From an uncultured Psychrobacter sp. (GTDB lineage: Bacteria > Pseudomonadota > Gammaproteobacteria > Pseudomonadales > Moraxellaceae), in NCBI GenBank assembly GCA_947495055.1, contig CANLXO010000002.1:124001-188000 (forward strand): 64,000 nt of DNA, written 5' to 3'. This document shows positions 26,060 through 38,344 of this stretch, in pieces. Every line of letters begins with the position of its first letter. Positions within the stretch are counted from its first letter, which is position 1. A program made the translations under genes and the position numbers. The notes beneath the pieces are model-generated. The model was not told the DNA's origin, searched no databases, and was given only the letters and a program-made list of their open reading frames with translations.

Positions 26060-27814
26060 CTACGCCGCAGTAGTATTAGGCGCTTGTGCTAGAGCAGATA
26101 ACGCGCCTTTGAGCATCGCAGAGACGGTACTGCTACAGGTTCCGATACCTGAGTATACCGTACCATCGACATTGAGCTGAATGTAGGCGGCGGCATTGGC
26201 ATTAGTCTTGTTACCTGTGCTGGTATCATCATCGATACCGTCGACGTTACTGTGCTGCGGATTGATCGCGTGCTCAGCATAATTGATGATATGGAGCGAT
26301 TTGCCAGTATGCTGCGCTAATCCATCGATAAAGGAGGACAGCGGACCATTACCTGTGCCATCTATGGTGATAGTGTCGCCATTCATATTGACTTGACCGC
26401 TAAAGAAGACCTCGCCGCCTTTATTATTGACACTATAATCAAGCAGTTCAAAATCACCTTGCTGTAAATACGTGCTCTCAAAGGTCTGTAAGATCTCATC
26501 GTTCTGTAATTCGCGCGCTACTTTTTCAGCCTGTTTTTGTACTATGCCGCTAAAGTCAATCTGCATCCAGCGCGGCAAGTTAAAGCCATAATTGCGCTGC
26601 AAGATGTAAGCGACGCCGCCTTTACCTGATTGACTATTGATACGCACGACATCTTGGTAGCTACGACCAATGTGCGCAGGATCAATAGGCAAATACGCCA
26701 CGTCCCAGACGTTTTCGGTTTCATCGACATGCTGCTCGTTGTAATCAAGCGATTTTTTGATTGCGTCCTGATGCGAGCCGCTAAAGGCGGTAAATACCAG
26801 CTCACCGACATAGGGATGGCGCGGATGCACAGGCAAGTTATTGCACTCGCTCACCACCTGTACGATCTCGCTCATGTTGCTAAAATCAAGCTTGGGATCT
26901 ATGCCTTGACTAAACATATTCATCGCTGTGACCATGATGTCCATATTGCCCGTACGCTCACCATTACCGAGTAATGTGCCCTCAATACGATCAGCGCCTG
27001 CGAGTATGCCAAGTTCCGCGGCGGCTACCGCGCAGCCACGGTCATTATGGGTGTGCAGGCTAATAATGACATGCTCGCGTTTGGCAAGGTTACGACAGAA
27101 GTACTCAACTTGGTCGGCAAAGATATTGGGCATAGAGGCCTCAACCGTTGCAGGTAGATTGAAGATGACCTCTTGCCCGTTCTCAGGCTGCCAGACCTCA
27201 CACACTGCGTCACAGACTTCTACTGCGTACTCGGTTTCAGTCTGGCTAAAGCTCTCTGGTGAATACTGAAAGACCCACTCAGTTTCAGGATACTTAGCGG
27301 CATAATCGACCAATAACTTAGCGCCCTCGATAGCGATCTCTTTAATCTGTGCTTTATCTTTACCATATACTTTTTCGCGCTGAATACGACTGGTAGAGTT
27401 ATAGACGTGGACAATAGCGCGCTTTGCGCCTTTTAACGACTCAAAGGTACGGGCGATCAAATGCTCGCGTGCCTGTACCAATACTTGCAAGGTCACATCA
27501 TCGGGGACATGGTTTTCTTCAATGAGCTTGCGCGCAAAGTCAAACTCCACTTGCGCCGCTGACGGAAAGCCAATTTCAATATCTTTAAAACCAACATCGA
27601 CCAACGTCTTAAAAAAGCGCATTTTTTGTTCAATAGTCATCGGATCGATTAGCGCCTGATTGCCATCACGCAGATCAACGCTTGCCCACATCGGTGCTTT
27701 TTCGATCGTTTTGCTCGGCCACGTGCGATCTGGCAGATTTGGTGCAAACTCAAAAGCGCGATATTTGCGATAGTCAAAAGCAGGATTTTTTGGAGTGATG
27801 ACAGGTTCAGACAT
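26060..27814 (-). CDS. leuA: 2-isopropylmalate synthase
   Basis: A 584-residue enzyme condensing acetyl-CoA with 2-oxoisovalerate in the first step of leucine synthesis. The N-terminal TIM barrel has SVDLRDGNQALIDPM, with catalytic Arg and Asp, and the metal-binding HTHNDRG. The C-terminal LeuA regulatory domain is present (YIQLNVDGTVYSGIGTCSST). The long N-terminal form with RKYRAFEFAPNLPDRTWPS is the type II, proteobacterial/actinobacterial variety, not the short E. coli form. It is divergent from an Lrp-type regulator 193 bases away. A gene-specific terminator follows. Confidence 0.96.
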   Translation of the reverse strand: MSEPVITPKNPAFDYRKYRAFEFAPNLPDRTWPSKTIEKAPMWASVDLRDGNQALIDPMTIEQKMRFFKTLVDVGFKDIEIGFPSAAQVEFDFARKLIEENHVPDDVTLQVLVQAREHLIARTFESLKGAKRAIVHVYNSTSRIQREKVYGKDKAQIKEIAIEGAKLLVDYAAKYPETEWVFQYSPESFSQTETEYAVEVCDAVCEVWQPENGQEVIFNLPATVEASMPNIFADQVEYFCRNLAKREHVIISLHTHNDRGCAVAAAELGILAGADRIEGTLLGNGERTGNMDIMVTAMNMFSQGIDPKLDFSNMSEIVQVVSECNNLPVHPRHPYVGELVFTAFSGSHQDAIKKSLDYNEQHVDETENVWDVAYLPIDPAHIGRSYQDVVRINSQSGKGGVAYILQRNYGFNLPRWMQIDFSGIVQKQAEKVARELQNDEILQTFESTYLQQGDFELLDYSVNNKGGEVFFSGQVNMNGDTITIDGTGNGPLSSFIDGLAQHTGKSLHIINYAEHAINPQHSNVDGIDDDTSTGNKTNANAAAYIQLNVDGTVYSGIGTCSSTVSAMLKGALSALAQAPNTTAA

Positions 27815-28007
27815 GAGTGTTCCTTATGAATTGGAAATGTTGTGAATTTAAGAATATCTACTGAATGCTGATGGGATGACTCTATAATAGCAAATTAGCA
27901 CGATCAAAAAACGGCTTTATCAAAAGATATTACCTGCCATAATAGTGATTATTGATAGTATTAAGGCTTTAAATAGCGAAAATCTCTAAATAAAAGGGCA
28001 AATTATA

Positions 28008-28487
28008 ATGGATAACAATATCAATTCTACTATTACTATCGATAAAATAGATAAGCAGCTACTACGTCTATTACAGACCGATGCTCGCATGAGTATCACT
28101 GAGCTTGCCGAACAGGTCAATCTATCTGCAACTCCTTGTGCGCGGCGTATCAAGCGTCTGGAGGAGTCAGGCATTATCACAGGCTATCATACGCAAACTG
28201 ACGCGCAAAAACTTGGCTACCCGCTAGCAGTATTTATTGCTATTAGTATGGATCGTCATACTGCTGAGCGCTTCGAGCAGTTTGAGCGCAAGGTGCAGAG
28301 TTTCGATGAGGTGGTGAGCTGTAGTATCGTTACCGGCCGCACTGAAGATTATCTAATCAAGGTTCGCGTACGCGATATGGCGCATTATGAGGAGTTTTTG
28401 CTGCATCGTCTTAACCGTATCGAGGGCGTAGCGCAAGTGCACACGAGCTTTGAGCTACGAGAAGTATTCAATCGTAACATGGTGTAG
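28008..28487 (+). CDS. Lrp/AsnC family transcriptional regulator
   Basis: A 159-residue regulator. The N-terminal winged helix starts at IDKQLLRLLQTDARMSITEL, with the recognition helix in LSATPCARRIKRLEESGII. The C-terminal RAM (ligand-binding) domain is YPLAVFIAISMD... to VHTSFELREVFN, with VVSCSIVTGRTEDYLIKVRV. Length fits the family. The divergent leuA gene shares its 193-base upstream region, so control of leuA by leucine or a related amino acid is plausible but not shown. It converges with the MFS gene, 19 bases away. Confidence 0.93.
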   Translation: MDNNINSTITIDKIDKQLLRLLQTDARMSITELAEQVNLSATPCARRIKRLEESGIITGYHTQTDAQKLGYPLAVFIAISMDRHTAERFEQFERKVQSFDEVVSCSIVTGRTEDYLIKVRVRDMAHYEEFLLHRLNRIEGVAQVHTSFELREVFNRNMV

Positions 28488-28506
28488 TAGTCATCTTATA
28501 ACGATT

Positions 28507-29748
28507 TTAGACTAATTTTTGCGGCAACTGACGAAACCATAGTAACAGTCCTAAGCCCATTAATAACCCGATACCCGCTGCGAGCAGTCCAGCATCGAAG
28601 TTATCATTATCGCCTGCGAGTGCCACGGTTACGAGCGGCCCTATAAACTGTCCTAGCGCATAGGCTAAAGTAGCCAGTCCAATGAGCAGGTTTGAATAAA
28701 CAGGGTTCATATTTTTGATAATATTTAAGGTCATCGACACCATACCTGCAAAGGTCATCCCGACGATGATGGCGTTGGCATAGAGTCCAAGTGCACCTGC
28801 AAACCATAGGGGGCTGAACATGCCTAGTGCCTGCAGCAAAGTTAAGCCAATCAAAGTATTAATCTCGCCAATACGTTTGGCAAGGATACCCCAAACAGGA
28901 TTGAATATGATGATGCTTACGCCGACCACCAGCCAAATCTGCAAGCCAGCGTAGGTGTCTGCTAGTTGATTGGTCGCCATAACAGGCAAAAAGGTCGTAG
29001 AGGTAATATAGCCAAAGCCTGCAAGCACATAACTGGCTGATAACAAAGATATGGCTTTACCATTACCACTGATCGCTTCATACAAGGAGCGTTTGAAGTT
29101 AATGTAGGTTTGATGAATAGAGCGTGGCTGTGGGTTTGCATCAGCAGCGTTATCAGGTCGAATACCCAGTAACAACCATAAAAGCGGCAAACTGCTCAGC
29201 CCTGCGATCAACCAAATCACATCGAAATGATAATCCAAAGATAACAACCACCATGTCAAAATCGCAGATGCGCTAATACCGACGCCGATACCTGCGTAAT
29301 GCAGGGTTGAGAGTAGTGCTCGGCGCTCAAGGCTAAAGCTTTGAATAACGAGGGTTGAGCTCAGAATCATCGCAATACCGCTTGCGATACCTGCCAATAA
29401 GCGCACTAGGTACCAGAGCATGATAGGCAGCGAGGGTATTGCCAGCATCATGGTAGTGATTACGCTCATTGCTGTCCATAGCATAAGCGTCTGCCACGTT
29501 GTGCGCTGCGGGACGAACATCGCAATCAAAGCACCAATAAAGTAGCCAATATAATTAACCGATGCCAGCCAACCTGCAACCGTCGTCGAGAGTGTCAATT
29601 GGGTCATAATATCAGGCAAGGTAGCAGTAAATAAAAACCGCCCATATCCCATAACGACCGCGAGACAATATAGACCTATGAGCGCTATGATGGTCTCGTT
29701 GGTGATAGTAGGCACCATACGCATACGGCTTTGAGAGGTCGTCTTCAT
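28507..29748 (-). CDS. MFS transporter, YbfB/YjiJ-like
   Basis: A protein of about 413 residues with twelve predicted membrane helices. It begins the transmembrane part with ALIGLYCLAVVMGYGRFLF, which is the start characteristic of YbfB/YjiJ-family MFS proteins, followed by LPDIMTQLTLSTTVAGWLAS and AMFVPQRTTWQ in the loop 2-3 position. The frame is open to a TTG at 29817 that would overlap the preceding gene by 17 bases; I prefer the ATG at 29748. It follows the ABC1 kinase gene on the same strand closely enough for cotranscription. The substrate is unknown. Confidence 0.85.
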   Translation of the reverse strand: MKTTSQSRMRMVPTITNETIIALIGLYCLAVVMGYGRFLFTATLPDIMTQLTLSTTVAGWLASVNYIGYFIGALIAMFVPQRTTWQTLMLWTAMSVITTMMLAIPSLPIMLWYLVRLLAGIASGIAMILSSTLVIQSFSLERRALLSTLHYAGIGVGISASAILTWWLLSLDYHFDVIWLIAGLSSLPLLWLLLGIRPDNAADANPQPRSIHQTYINFKRSLYEAISGNGKAISLLSASYVLAGFGYITSTTFLPVMATNQLADTYAGLQIWLVVGVSIIIFNPVWGILAKRIGEINTLIGLTLLQALGMFSPLWFAGALGLYANAIIVGMTFAGMVSMTLNIIKNMNPVYSNLLIGLATLAYALGQFIGPLVTVALAGDNDNFDAGLLAAGIGLLMGLGLLLWFRQLPQKLV

Positions 29749-29800
29749 GACAGTGCCCACTTGTGGTAATAAGCTCACAATCCTTTGTAAGAGGTAACGA

Positions 29801-31117
29801 TTAAACAGGCTGCGCAATCATCGCCACGCGCTGATCGCTAAACATATCCATATCTGGCGCTAAGGTGCGCATAAAACGATCAAAATATAACAGCTGCTTG
29901 GTAAGTAAAGCAAAATCACGCGGGAAATGAATGCCATGACGCTTGCCGACGGCGACGATCTCTAACATCATCTTATTGAGCTCATCGGCCTGCTCTTTGC
30001 TATTAGACGGCACGCCACTGGTAAAGGCTTTGTCCTCAGCCATAATCGTGCGCATCATCTTCTCTAAATCCTGACCGAGCGCTGCCACATCGACCTGTGA
30101 GCGACCATGCGTCATCTCCATATCGATCATATTGTGCGCCATAGCCTGATAGTCATTGTCTTGCAAGGCTTGCATCATGCCCATACAGGCGCGCCAACTT
30201 TCAGCCTTGAGCTTGCCGACGATACCAAAGTCTAAAAATCCGATACGCCCGTCAGTGAGTAGCATTAGATTGCCCGCATGTAAGTCAGCGTGAAAGCTAT
30301 TGCATAGCATAAGGCTTGCAAACCAAGTATTCAATGTATCTGCCATTACCTGCGCAGGATCATCACAGTACTGACGCATAACAGATTCGTTGATCATAGA
30401 GACGCCATTGAGTCGGCTCATGGTCAACACGCGCTTGGTAGTCAGCTCATCATAGACGGTCGGCGCGATGACTTTTGTATTGCCCGATACCGCTAGGAAC
30501 TGCTGAAAATCACGGATATTTTGCGCCTCAGCGATAAAGTCGGTCTCAGCGAGCATACGCAAGCGAATCTCGTCGATAATAGGTGCGATACTGGCAAACC
30601 TCATCGAGGGCATCAGTAGTTCAATGATTTTGGTTACCCCATGCAAGACCCCAAGATCAGTCTGCATAATAGTTTCGACATCAGGCTTTTGCACCTTTAG
30701 CACCACTTCATCACCATTATACAATCGCGCAGCATGTACTTGCGCAATAGAGGCTGACGCTAACGGCTCTGTTTCGATATGAGCAAATAGATCGCTCAAG
30801 CTTTGACCGTTAATCGCCAGCTCATCGCTCAATACTTGCTCGATATACTGGTATGAGAGCGGCGTCGTTTGATCTAGGCAATCTTGAAAAGCCTCAACGT
30901 ATTCACGCGGGAATAGCGACGGCGTACTAGCAACGAACTGCCCGATCTTGATATAAGTGGTACCTAATTGCTCAAAGGTTTCTTTGAGCATCTGCGCGTC
31001 AGGCTTCTCCCCTTTAGCAACGCGAAAAGCAGATAGACCTGCGACACTTGCTGTCTGACGTACACGGTTAGCGACATTGAGAGTATGTTTTAATAAATGC
31101 GGACGATGTATTTTCAT
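29801..31117 (-). CDS. ABC1/AarF (UbiB-like) atypical kinase
   Basis: A 438-residue UbiB/ABC1 family protein. The KxGQ motif region (LGTTYIKIGQFVASTPSLFP), the alanine-rich loop (PLASASIAQVHAA), the VLKVQKPDVE lysine strand, the E of ETDFIAEAQN, the catalytic loop FHADLHAGNLMLL and the DFG-equivalent FLDFGIVGKL are all present. Homologues assist ubiquinone biosynthesis, but this one lacks the usual C-terminal membrane helices and the ubiE-ubiJ context, so I do not call it ubiB. Start at the ATG at 31117; a TTG at 31126 is possible. The MFS gene follows. Confidence 0.88.
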   Translation of the reverse strand: MKIHRPHLLKHTLNVANRVRQTASVAGLSAFRVAKGEKPDAQMLKETFEQLGTTYIKIGQFVASTPSLFPREYVEAFQDCLDQTTPLSYQYIEQVLSDELAINGQSLSDLFAHIETEPLASASIAQVHAARLYNGDEVVLKVQKPDVETIMQTDLGVLHGVTKIIELLMPSMRFASIAPIIDEIRLRMLAETDFIAEAQNIRDFQQFLAVSGNTKVIAPTVYDELTTKRVLTMSRLNGVSMINESVMRQYCDDPAQVMADTLNTWFASLMLCNSFHADLHAGNLMLLTDGRIGFLDFGIVGKLKAESWRACMGMMQALQDNDYQAMAHNMIDMEMTHGRSQVDVAALGQDLEKMMRTIMAEDKAFTSGVPSNSKEQADELNKMMLEIVAVGKRHGIHFPRDFALLTKQLLYFDRFMRTLAPDMDMFSDQRVAMIAQPV

Positions 31118-31367
31118 AAAAGACAACTATTATTAATGAGCAAAGCTTACTAGCCTGCAATAAAAAATCAGTAAGTGATGATATGGTTAAATAGATACTG
31201 CCAAATTTAGGATATATAGTGAGCATTGAGGTAAAGCGTATCTTGGACAGAAAACACTTGAAGCTACAGGTGTTCTGAGCTACAGGTACCCAAAGCTACA
31301 GAGGAAGCGACTTTCTCATATTAAGGCTAGGCCGTCAGTAAGTTTTTAGTTAATAGCACTTACGTCA

Positions 31368-32351
31368 CTAATTAGGCGCTAGCGACATTTGACCTAGAGT
31401 GACGCGCTCATTGCCGCCGTAATCTTGAATGGTTTGTACGGCTTCAAAACCCTTTTGCAAGAATATATCTCGTACCACAGACCCTTGATCATAACCATGT
31501 TCAACAGCCAACAGCCCACCTGCTTTTAGATACTTAGGTGCACCCTTTACAATCTGCGTGATATCAGCCAGTCCAGAATCGGGCGCAGTCAGCGCAGTGA
31601 TAGGTTCAGCGATTAAAGAGGTTAAGTGCTCGTCTTGTTCATCGATATACGGCGGGTTTGAGACAATAACATCAAACGACAGCGCGTCATTATCAGATAG
31701 CGCCTCATACCAGCTACTTTGTATAAACCTAACCTCAGGGACTTGATTATGAATAGCGTTCTGCTCAGCTACTGCTAATGCCTGTTTAGACACATCAAGG
31801 GCGACCACTTGCCACCCTTCACTGTTGTTTTTTGGCTGTAACTCGTGCGCCAGACTAATCGCAATACAGCCAGAGCCTGTACCTAAATCTAGCAGACGCT
31901 TGGGGTGTGACAGGCATTTGGGCAAAGATTTACCTGACGTTGTACTAGCGGTCTGCGCTTGTATCCACTCTAGCACCTGCTCAACCAAAACCTCAGTATC
32001 AGGCCTTGGTATGAGGGTATGTTTATTGACTTTAAAGTCCAGTGACCAAAACTCTTGATGACCTGTCAAATACGCAAGCGGTATACCTTGGCGCATCTGA
32101 GTCACGCCAGCATCAAACTGCGCGCGCTCACTATCTGTCAGCTCGTAGTTATCATCGGTGAACAAAAATGATCTTGGCTGATTAAGCACATGCAAAAGCC
32201 AATCGGTTATCCAAAAGGGGGGCATCGATCTATCGACAGTGTCATCGCTTGGAGTAATTTTGATATCTAAATCACTCTTTAGCGTGCCATATGCTAGCTG
32301 CTGACTTCGCTGCTTGATTTGCCCTACCGTCATTTTTTGTACTTTGGACAC
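31368..32351 (-). CDS. prmC: Peptide chain release factor N5-glutamine methyltransferase
   Basis: A 327-residue SAM-dependent methyltransferase that modifies the GGQ glutamine of release factors RF1 and RF2. The helical N-terminal domain ends with YLTGHQEFWSLDFKVN and IPRPDTEVLVE, the SAM site is LDLGTGSGCIAISLA (154-168), and NPPYID (232-237) binds the substrate glutamine. It carries some extra residues relative to the E. coli protein (277): a 25-residue N-terminal extension and a linker near 130-150. prfA is not adjacent. The AmpG-like gene lies upstream on the same strand with a 37-base gap, so they may be cotranscribed. Confidence 0.95.
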   Translation of the reverse strand: MSKVQKMTVGQIKQRSQQLAYGTLKSDLDIKITPSDDTVDRSMPPFWITDWLLHVLNQPRSFLFTDDNYELTDSERAQFDAGVTQMRQGIPLAYLTGHQEFWSLDFKVNKHTLIPRPDTEVLVEQVLEWIQAQTASTTSGKSLPKCLSHPKRLLDLGTGSGCIAISLAHELQPKNNSEGWQVVALDVSKQALAVAEQNAIHNQVPEVRFIQSSWYEALSDNDALSFDVIVSNPPYIDEQDEHLTSLIAEPITALTAPDSGLADITQIVKGAPKYLKAGGLLAVEHGYDQGSVVRDIFLQKGFEAVQTIQDYGGNERVTLGQMSLAPN

Positions 32352-32388
32352 TATAGATCCTTATCCTTTATAAAACTTCATCACTAGT

Positions 32389-34284
32389 TTATTCTGTTGC
32401 ACGCGGCTCATTGGTATCCGTTAGCGTAGGGTTAGCCTTTGCTAATGACGGTTTGCCGCCTTCAGAGTCATCGCCATAGATATCATCGTTGTCACCAATG
32501 ACAATATGCTTATCAACCAAGTAAATAAGTAGCAGAATAGGAATACCAATAGCAAAGGTAAACATAAAGAAGAAAGGATAGCCCATAGAATCGACGATAC
32601 CGCCAGAGTAACCACCTAACACTTTGGGCAATAAAGTCATGAGTGATGAAAATATAGCATACTGTACAGCAGTGAACTTAATAGACGTGAGCGCTGATAA
32701 AAAGGCGATAAATACCGCACTAGCAAACCCTGCGGCTAGATTGTCTAATATTACCGCAAAATACATGTACTCGAGGCTTCCTGGATGATAAGTGAGCAGC
32801 ACAAACAGTAAATTGGTAATACTGGCCAGTATCGCCCCTAACATCATCACATGCATCATGCGCATTTTTTGCGCTAGTATTCCGCCCAAAAACCCACCAG
32901 CAAGCGCCATAAGCACTCCAACGAGTTTGACTGCGTTGGCAATCTCAACTTTGGTAAAGCCCATGTCTTGATAAAAGACGTTGGAGATGACCCCTGCCAC
33001 GATATCAGAGATACGGTAAAGACCGATAAGGGCAAGTAGTAATATGGCCTGTTTGCCATAGCGCTTAAAGAAATCGGCAATAGGATTGACCCACATTTTT
33101 GTTGCGATCTCTTTTTTGGCAAGGCCTACTTTAATCAAAGCATAGCCAACTACCGCTGCTACCGCTAAGCTGCCAAGTAAGGTTACGGTTTCGATAACGA
33201 AGCTTAGTAGCACGCTCTCAGTCTCTGCAAATAGGTTGCCGATAACCACAAATGCCCCGACAAAACCTACAACGGTAATGACAAAAAGTAGAACGATACG
33301 CAAATAGTCACTGCCATTTTCAACAAGCAATGAGACCTTGTTCGCAATCTTGGGTTGATTAAACACAAAGAAAATAAGCAGTAGCGGCGCGCAGGCGACC
33401 AAAGCTAAGAAGTAAAGATTGACCGCAGGCAAGATCGCTGAGGGTATTAAAGTGATATCAGCGTTCAAAAAATTATTATAGATAATTTTGATTAAACTAA
33501 GCAGACCGTATATCGACCCTGGTATGATCAACAAAGCGGCATAGATAAAAAAGAGCTTAAGGTTTAGTTTTTGTTTATTGGTCTGCAAAATTTCAGCGAT
33601 GGGCTCATAGCCTGCAAAGGTCGTCAAAATACCAATAGACATGACCGCTGCCATCACATAGTAGGTATTACGCCAAGCCTCATAACTATAAAACGCCTCT
33701 GTTGAGCCAAAGTAGTCTGCTAAATAGAGCGCGCCTGCCCCTGCTACGATCATACCGATGCGATAGCCTGCCACATACATCGCCGCAAGCGTAGGTTGCA
33801 ATTCTGGCGGCGCAAGCTCGATACGGTAGGCATCAATGACAATATCTTGCGTAGCTGATGAAAACCCTAATAATACCGCTGCCGCTGCCATAAACCAAAG
33901 TGCTTCATCACTAATAGGGTTAAAGCTTGCCATCAAGAGTATTGCTATGACAATTAAGAGCTGTGAGACCACAATCCAAGCCCTACGCCTACCCAGCCAT
34001 TTGGTCAATAGTGGTATGGGCAGCGCATCAATCAGCGGCGCCCAAATGAACTTGAACGAATAACCCAGCGCCGCCCAACTAAACATAGTTACCACGCCGC
34101 GCTCGATACCTGCCTCGCGTAGCCATAATGAGAGACTTGAGAAGATCAGCAAGATAGGAATACCTGCCGAAAACCCCAAAAATAATATGATAATAGCGCG
34201 AGGGTCAAGATAGGCTTTGGTAGCGTCACCCCATGATTTTTTGGCGACTGAATTATTGGGCGGCGTAGCGTGGACAGTGGACAT
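32389..34284 (-). CDS. AmpG-like muropeptide MFS transporter
   Basis: A 631-residue inner-membrane transporter. DPRAIIILFLGFSAGIPILL followed by LSLWLREAGIE, LPIPLLTKWLGRRRAW and LLGFSSATQDIVIDAYRIEL are typical AmpG blocks. AmpG imports GlcNAc-anhydroMurNAc peptides for cell-wall recycling. At 631 residues it is longer than E. coli AmpG (491), with extra hydrophobic segments between residues about 240 and 390, as in the longer proteins of other gammaproteobacteria. The C-terminal tail is polar. An unusual inverted repeat lies 40 bases upstream of the start (34324-34366). I leave the symbol empty because several AmpG-like paralogues usually exist. Confidence 0.85.
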   Translation of the reverse strand: MSTVHATPPNNSVAKKSWGDATKAYLDPRAIIILFLGFSAGIPILLIFSSLSLWLREAGIERGVVTMFSWAALGYSFKFIWAPLIDALPIPLLTKWLGRRRAWIVVSQLLIVIAILLMASFNPISDEALWFMAAAAVLLGFSSATQDIVIDAYRIELAPPELQPTLAAMYVAGYRIGMIVAGAGALYLADYFGSTEAFYSYEAWRNTYYVMAAVMSIGILTTFAGYEPIAEILQTNKQKLNLKLFFIYAALLIIPGSIYGLLSLIKIIYNNFLNADITLIPSAILPAVNLYFLALVACAPLLLIFFVFNQPKIANKVSLLVENGSDYLRIVLLFVITVVGFVGAFVVIGNLFAETESVLLSFVIETVTLLGSLAVAAVVGYALIKVGLAKKEIATKMWVNPIADFFKRYGKQAILLLALIGLYRISDIVAGVISNVFYQDMGFTKVEIANAVKLVGVLMALAGGFLGGILAQKMRMMHVMMLGAILASITNLLFVLLTYHPGSLEYMYFAVILDNLAAGFASAVFIAFLSALTSIKFTAVQYAIFSSLMTLLPKVLGGYSGGIVDSMGYPFFFMFTFAIGIPILLLIYLVDKHIVIGDNDDIYGDDSEGGKPSLAKANPTLTDTNEPRATE

Positions 34285-34323
34285 AGTGACTCACTAAACT
34301 TAAGACGATAATAACAACTGCGC

Positions 34324-34366
34324 ACAATTTTTATCAATCGGCGTTCTTAAGATCGATAAAAATTGT
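34324..34366. repeat. Inverted repeat upstream of the AmpG-like gene
   Basis: Arms ACAATTTTTATCAAT (34324-34338) and ATCGATAAAAATTGT (34352-34366) are complementary at 14 of 15 positions, with a 13-base spacer. There is no T run in either direction, so it is more likely an operator or a leader hairpin of the minus-strand gene than a terminator. Confidence 0.55.
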
Positions 34367-34545
34367 TAACCGTTGTACCAAGTTGCCAGACTTATGGCAA
34401 AATTGAATTATGGTACTTGAGAACCTAGGCATTGACTAGACTTTGTACAGATATTTTTTAATAAACTAATGGTATAGACGCCTATAGCTTTTTAAACTGT
34501 ATATAGTCTATCTCAGCCGTAATTCTGTGTATCCAAAACTTGCTT

Positions 34546-34594
34546 AACTATAGACTTATCAAACTATAGACTTATCGAAACTATAGAAGTATCA
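34546..34594. repeat. Three tandem copies of a 16-base repeat upstream of katG
   Basis: The unit AACTATAGACTTATC(A/G) occurs at 34546-34561 and 34562-34577, and a third copy AACTATAGAAGTATCA, with two changes, at 34579-34594. It lies about 230 bases before katG. It could be a binding-site array or replication slippage. Confidence 0.75.
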
Positions 34595-34788
34595 AATTGG
34601 CAGCTGTGTAATAGCCTACATACTATTGAGCTTAAATCAAAAGTTAGGGCGAATAAGCACTTTAAAATAAGTACTTAAAATAGCATGAAAATTTAGGAAA
34701 ACAGACACCATGATTTATTATTTAAAACATGAGGTTATTTTATATATGTTTTATTAATGATTAGCTCTAATATATGCTTTATCCATAG

Positions 34789-37128
<2,340 letters not shown>

Positions 37129-37158
37129 GCTTAGTCTTAATTTGACATCCGTTTTAGT

Positions 37159-37187
37159 AAAAGCCATCTTATACAGGTGGCTTTTTT
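37159..37187 (+). terminator. Intrinsic terminator after katG
   Basis: Stem AAAAGCCATC / GGTGGCTTTT (one wobble) with a short loop, followed by T residues, 30 bases after the katG stop. Confidence 0.85.
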
Positions 37188-37358
37188 ATACTCTATTTTT
37201 AATATTCCAAAATATCATAAATTCATGACCATTTATTATATACAAGAATAATAGCTTTGCTCTACACTAGCCTCTTGATATATCTATGGCTACTGGATTT
37301 ACACTTAACTTGCCAGCTACTGTCATATGATACATGACTATTATTTGAGGATTAGGGT

Positions 37359-38300
37359 ATGGCAATCGATATGGTGGTTAATCAGCGCCACTTACAAATT
37401 CAGCTCAAGCAATTAGAGACTGTATGGCATACCGTGATAAACGGCTACAATCTGAGCCAAGCGGCAACCGTACTACATACTAGCCAATCAAGTCTATCCA
37501 AACACATTGCCGCGCTTGAGAACCAGCTCAAAGCTGAAGTATTTGTGCGTCAAGGCAAACGCCTCACAGGGCTTACGCCTATGGGTACTGCTTTGCTGCC
37601 GCATATCGAAGCGATATTTGCTGAAATTCGCACCATTGAAAACCTCAGCCTCGATCATACCAATCCTAATATAGGGACACTGACCATCGCCACAACCCAC
37701 ACCCAAGCGCGTTATGTATTACCGCAGGTGGTCAAAGAGTTCAAAGAGCGCTTTCCCAAGGTAAATCTCATCCTTCAACAAGCGGACCCTGAGACTATCG
37801 CGCAAATGGTCATTCGCGGGCAGGCCGATATCGGTATCGCAACTGAGTCGCTACTGCATAATAACTATTTGCGCTGTCATCGCTATTACGACTGGACCCA
37901 TCGTATTATCCTACCAAAAGACCATGAGCTGGCGGGTCTTGAGTCCATCGATCTGCCAACGCTGGCAAGCTACCCTATTGTGACTTATCATGGCGGCTTT
38001 ACAGGACGCGGCGCTATCGATAAAACTTTTGAGGCGGCAGGACTTGAGCCTGATATTGTCCTTGCTGCGCTTGACGCAGATGTGATTAGCACTTATGTCG
38101 GATTGGGATTAGGTATTGGAATTATCGCTGAAATGGCGTTTGAGCCCAGCCATTATCAAAACCTAGTCGCCATTCCAGTCGACCATTTCGGGCGCTTTAC
38201 CAGCTGGATGGCAGTACGTGACGATGCTGAAATTCGCCAATATGGCCGCGCTTTTATAGAGCTTTGTCAGCAGCAGTTCGATCACAAAGGGGTCGTTTAA
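37359..38300 (+). CDS. cysB: LysR-type regulator, CysB-like
   Basis: A 313-residue LysR-family regulator. The N-terminal HTH is in LSQAATVLHTSQSSLSKHI (residues about 32-50). The C-terminal effector domain has the TIATTHTQARYVLP segment, ADIGIATESL and YPIVTYHGGFTGRGAID, which match CysB and Cbl closely; the DADVISTYVGLGLGIGII block does as well. CysB activates sulfate-assimilation genes when bound to N-acetylserine/O-acetylserine. The 20-residue polar N-terminal extension before the HTH differs from E. coli CysB. CysB and Cbl cannot be separated with certainty. Confidence 0.85.
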   Translation: MAIDMVVNQRHLQIQLKQLETVWHTVINGYNLSQAATVLHTSQSSLSKHIAALENQLKAEVFVRQGKRLTGLTPMGTALLPHIEAIFAEIRTIENLSLDHTNPNIGTLTIATTHTQARYVLPQVVKEFKERFPKVNLILQQADPETIAQMVIRGQADIGIATESLLHNNYLRCHRYYDWTHRIILPKDHELAGLESIDLPTLASYPIVTYHGGFTGRGAIDKTFEAAGLEPDIVLAALDADVISTYVGLGLGIGIIAEMAFEPSHYQNLVAIPVDHFGRFTSWMAVRDDAEIRQYGRAFIELCQQQFDHKGVV

Positions 38301-38344
38301 ATATCACTTTTTTGCTAAAGTTTCGTAGATAAAAATATAGACCC

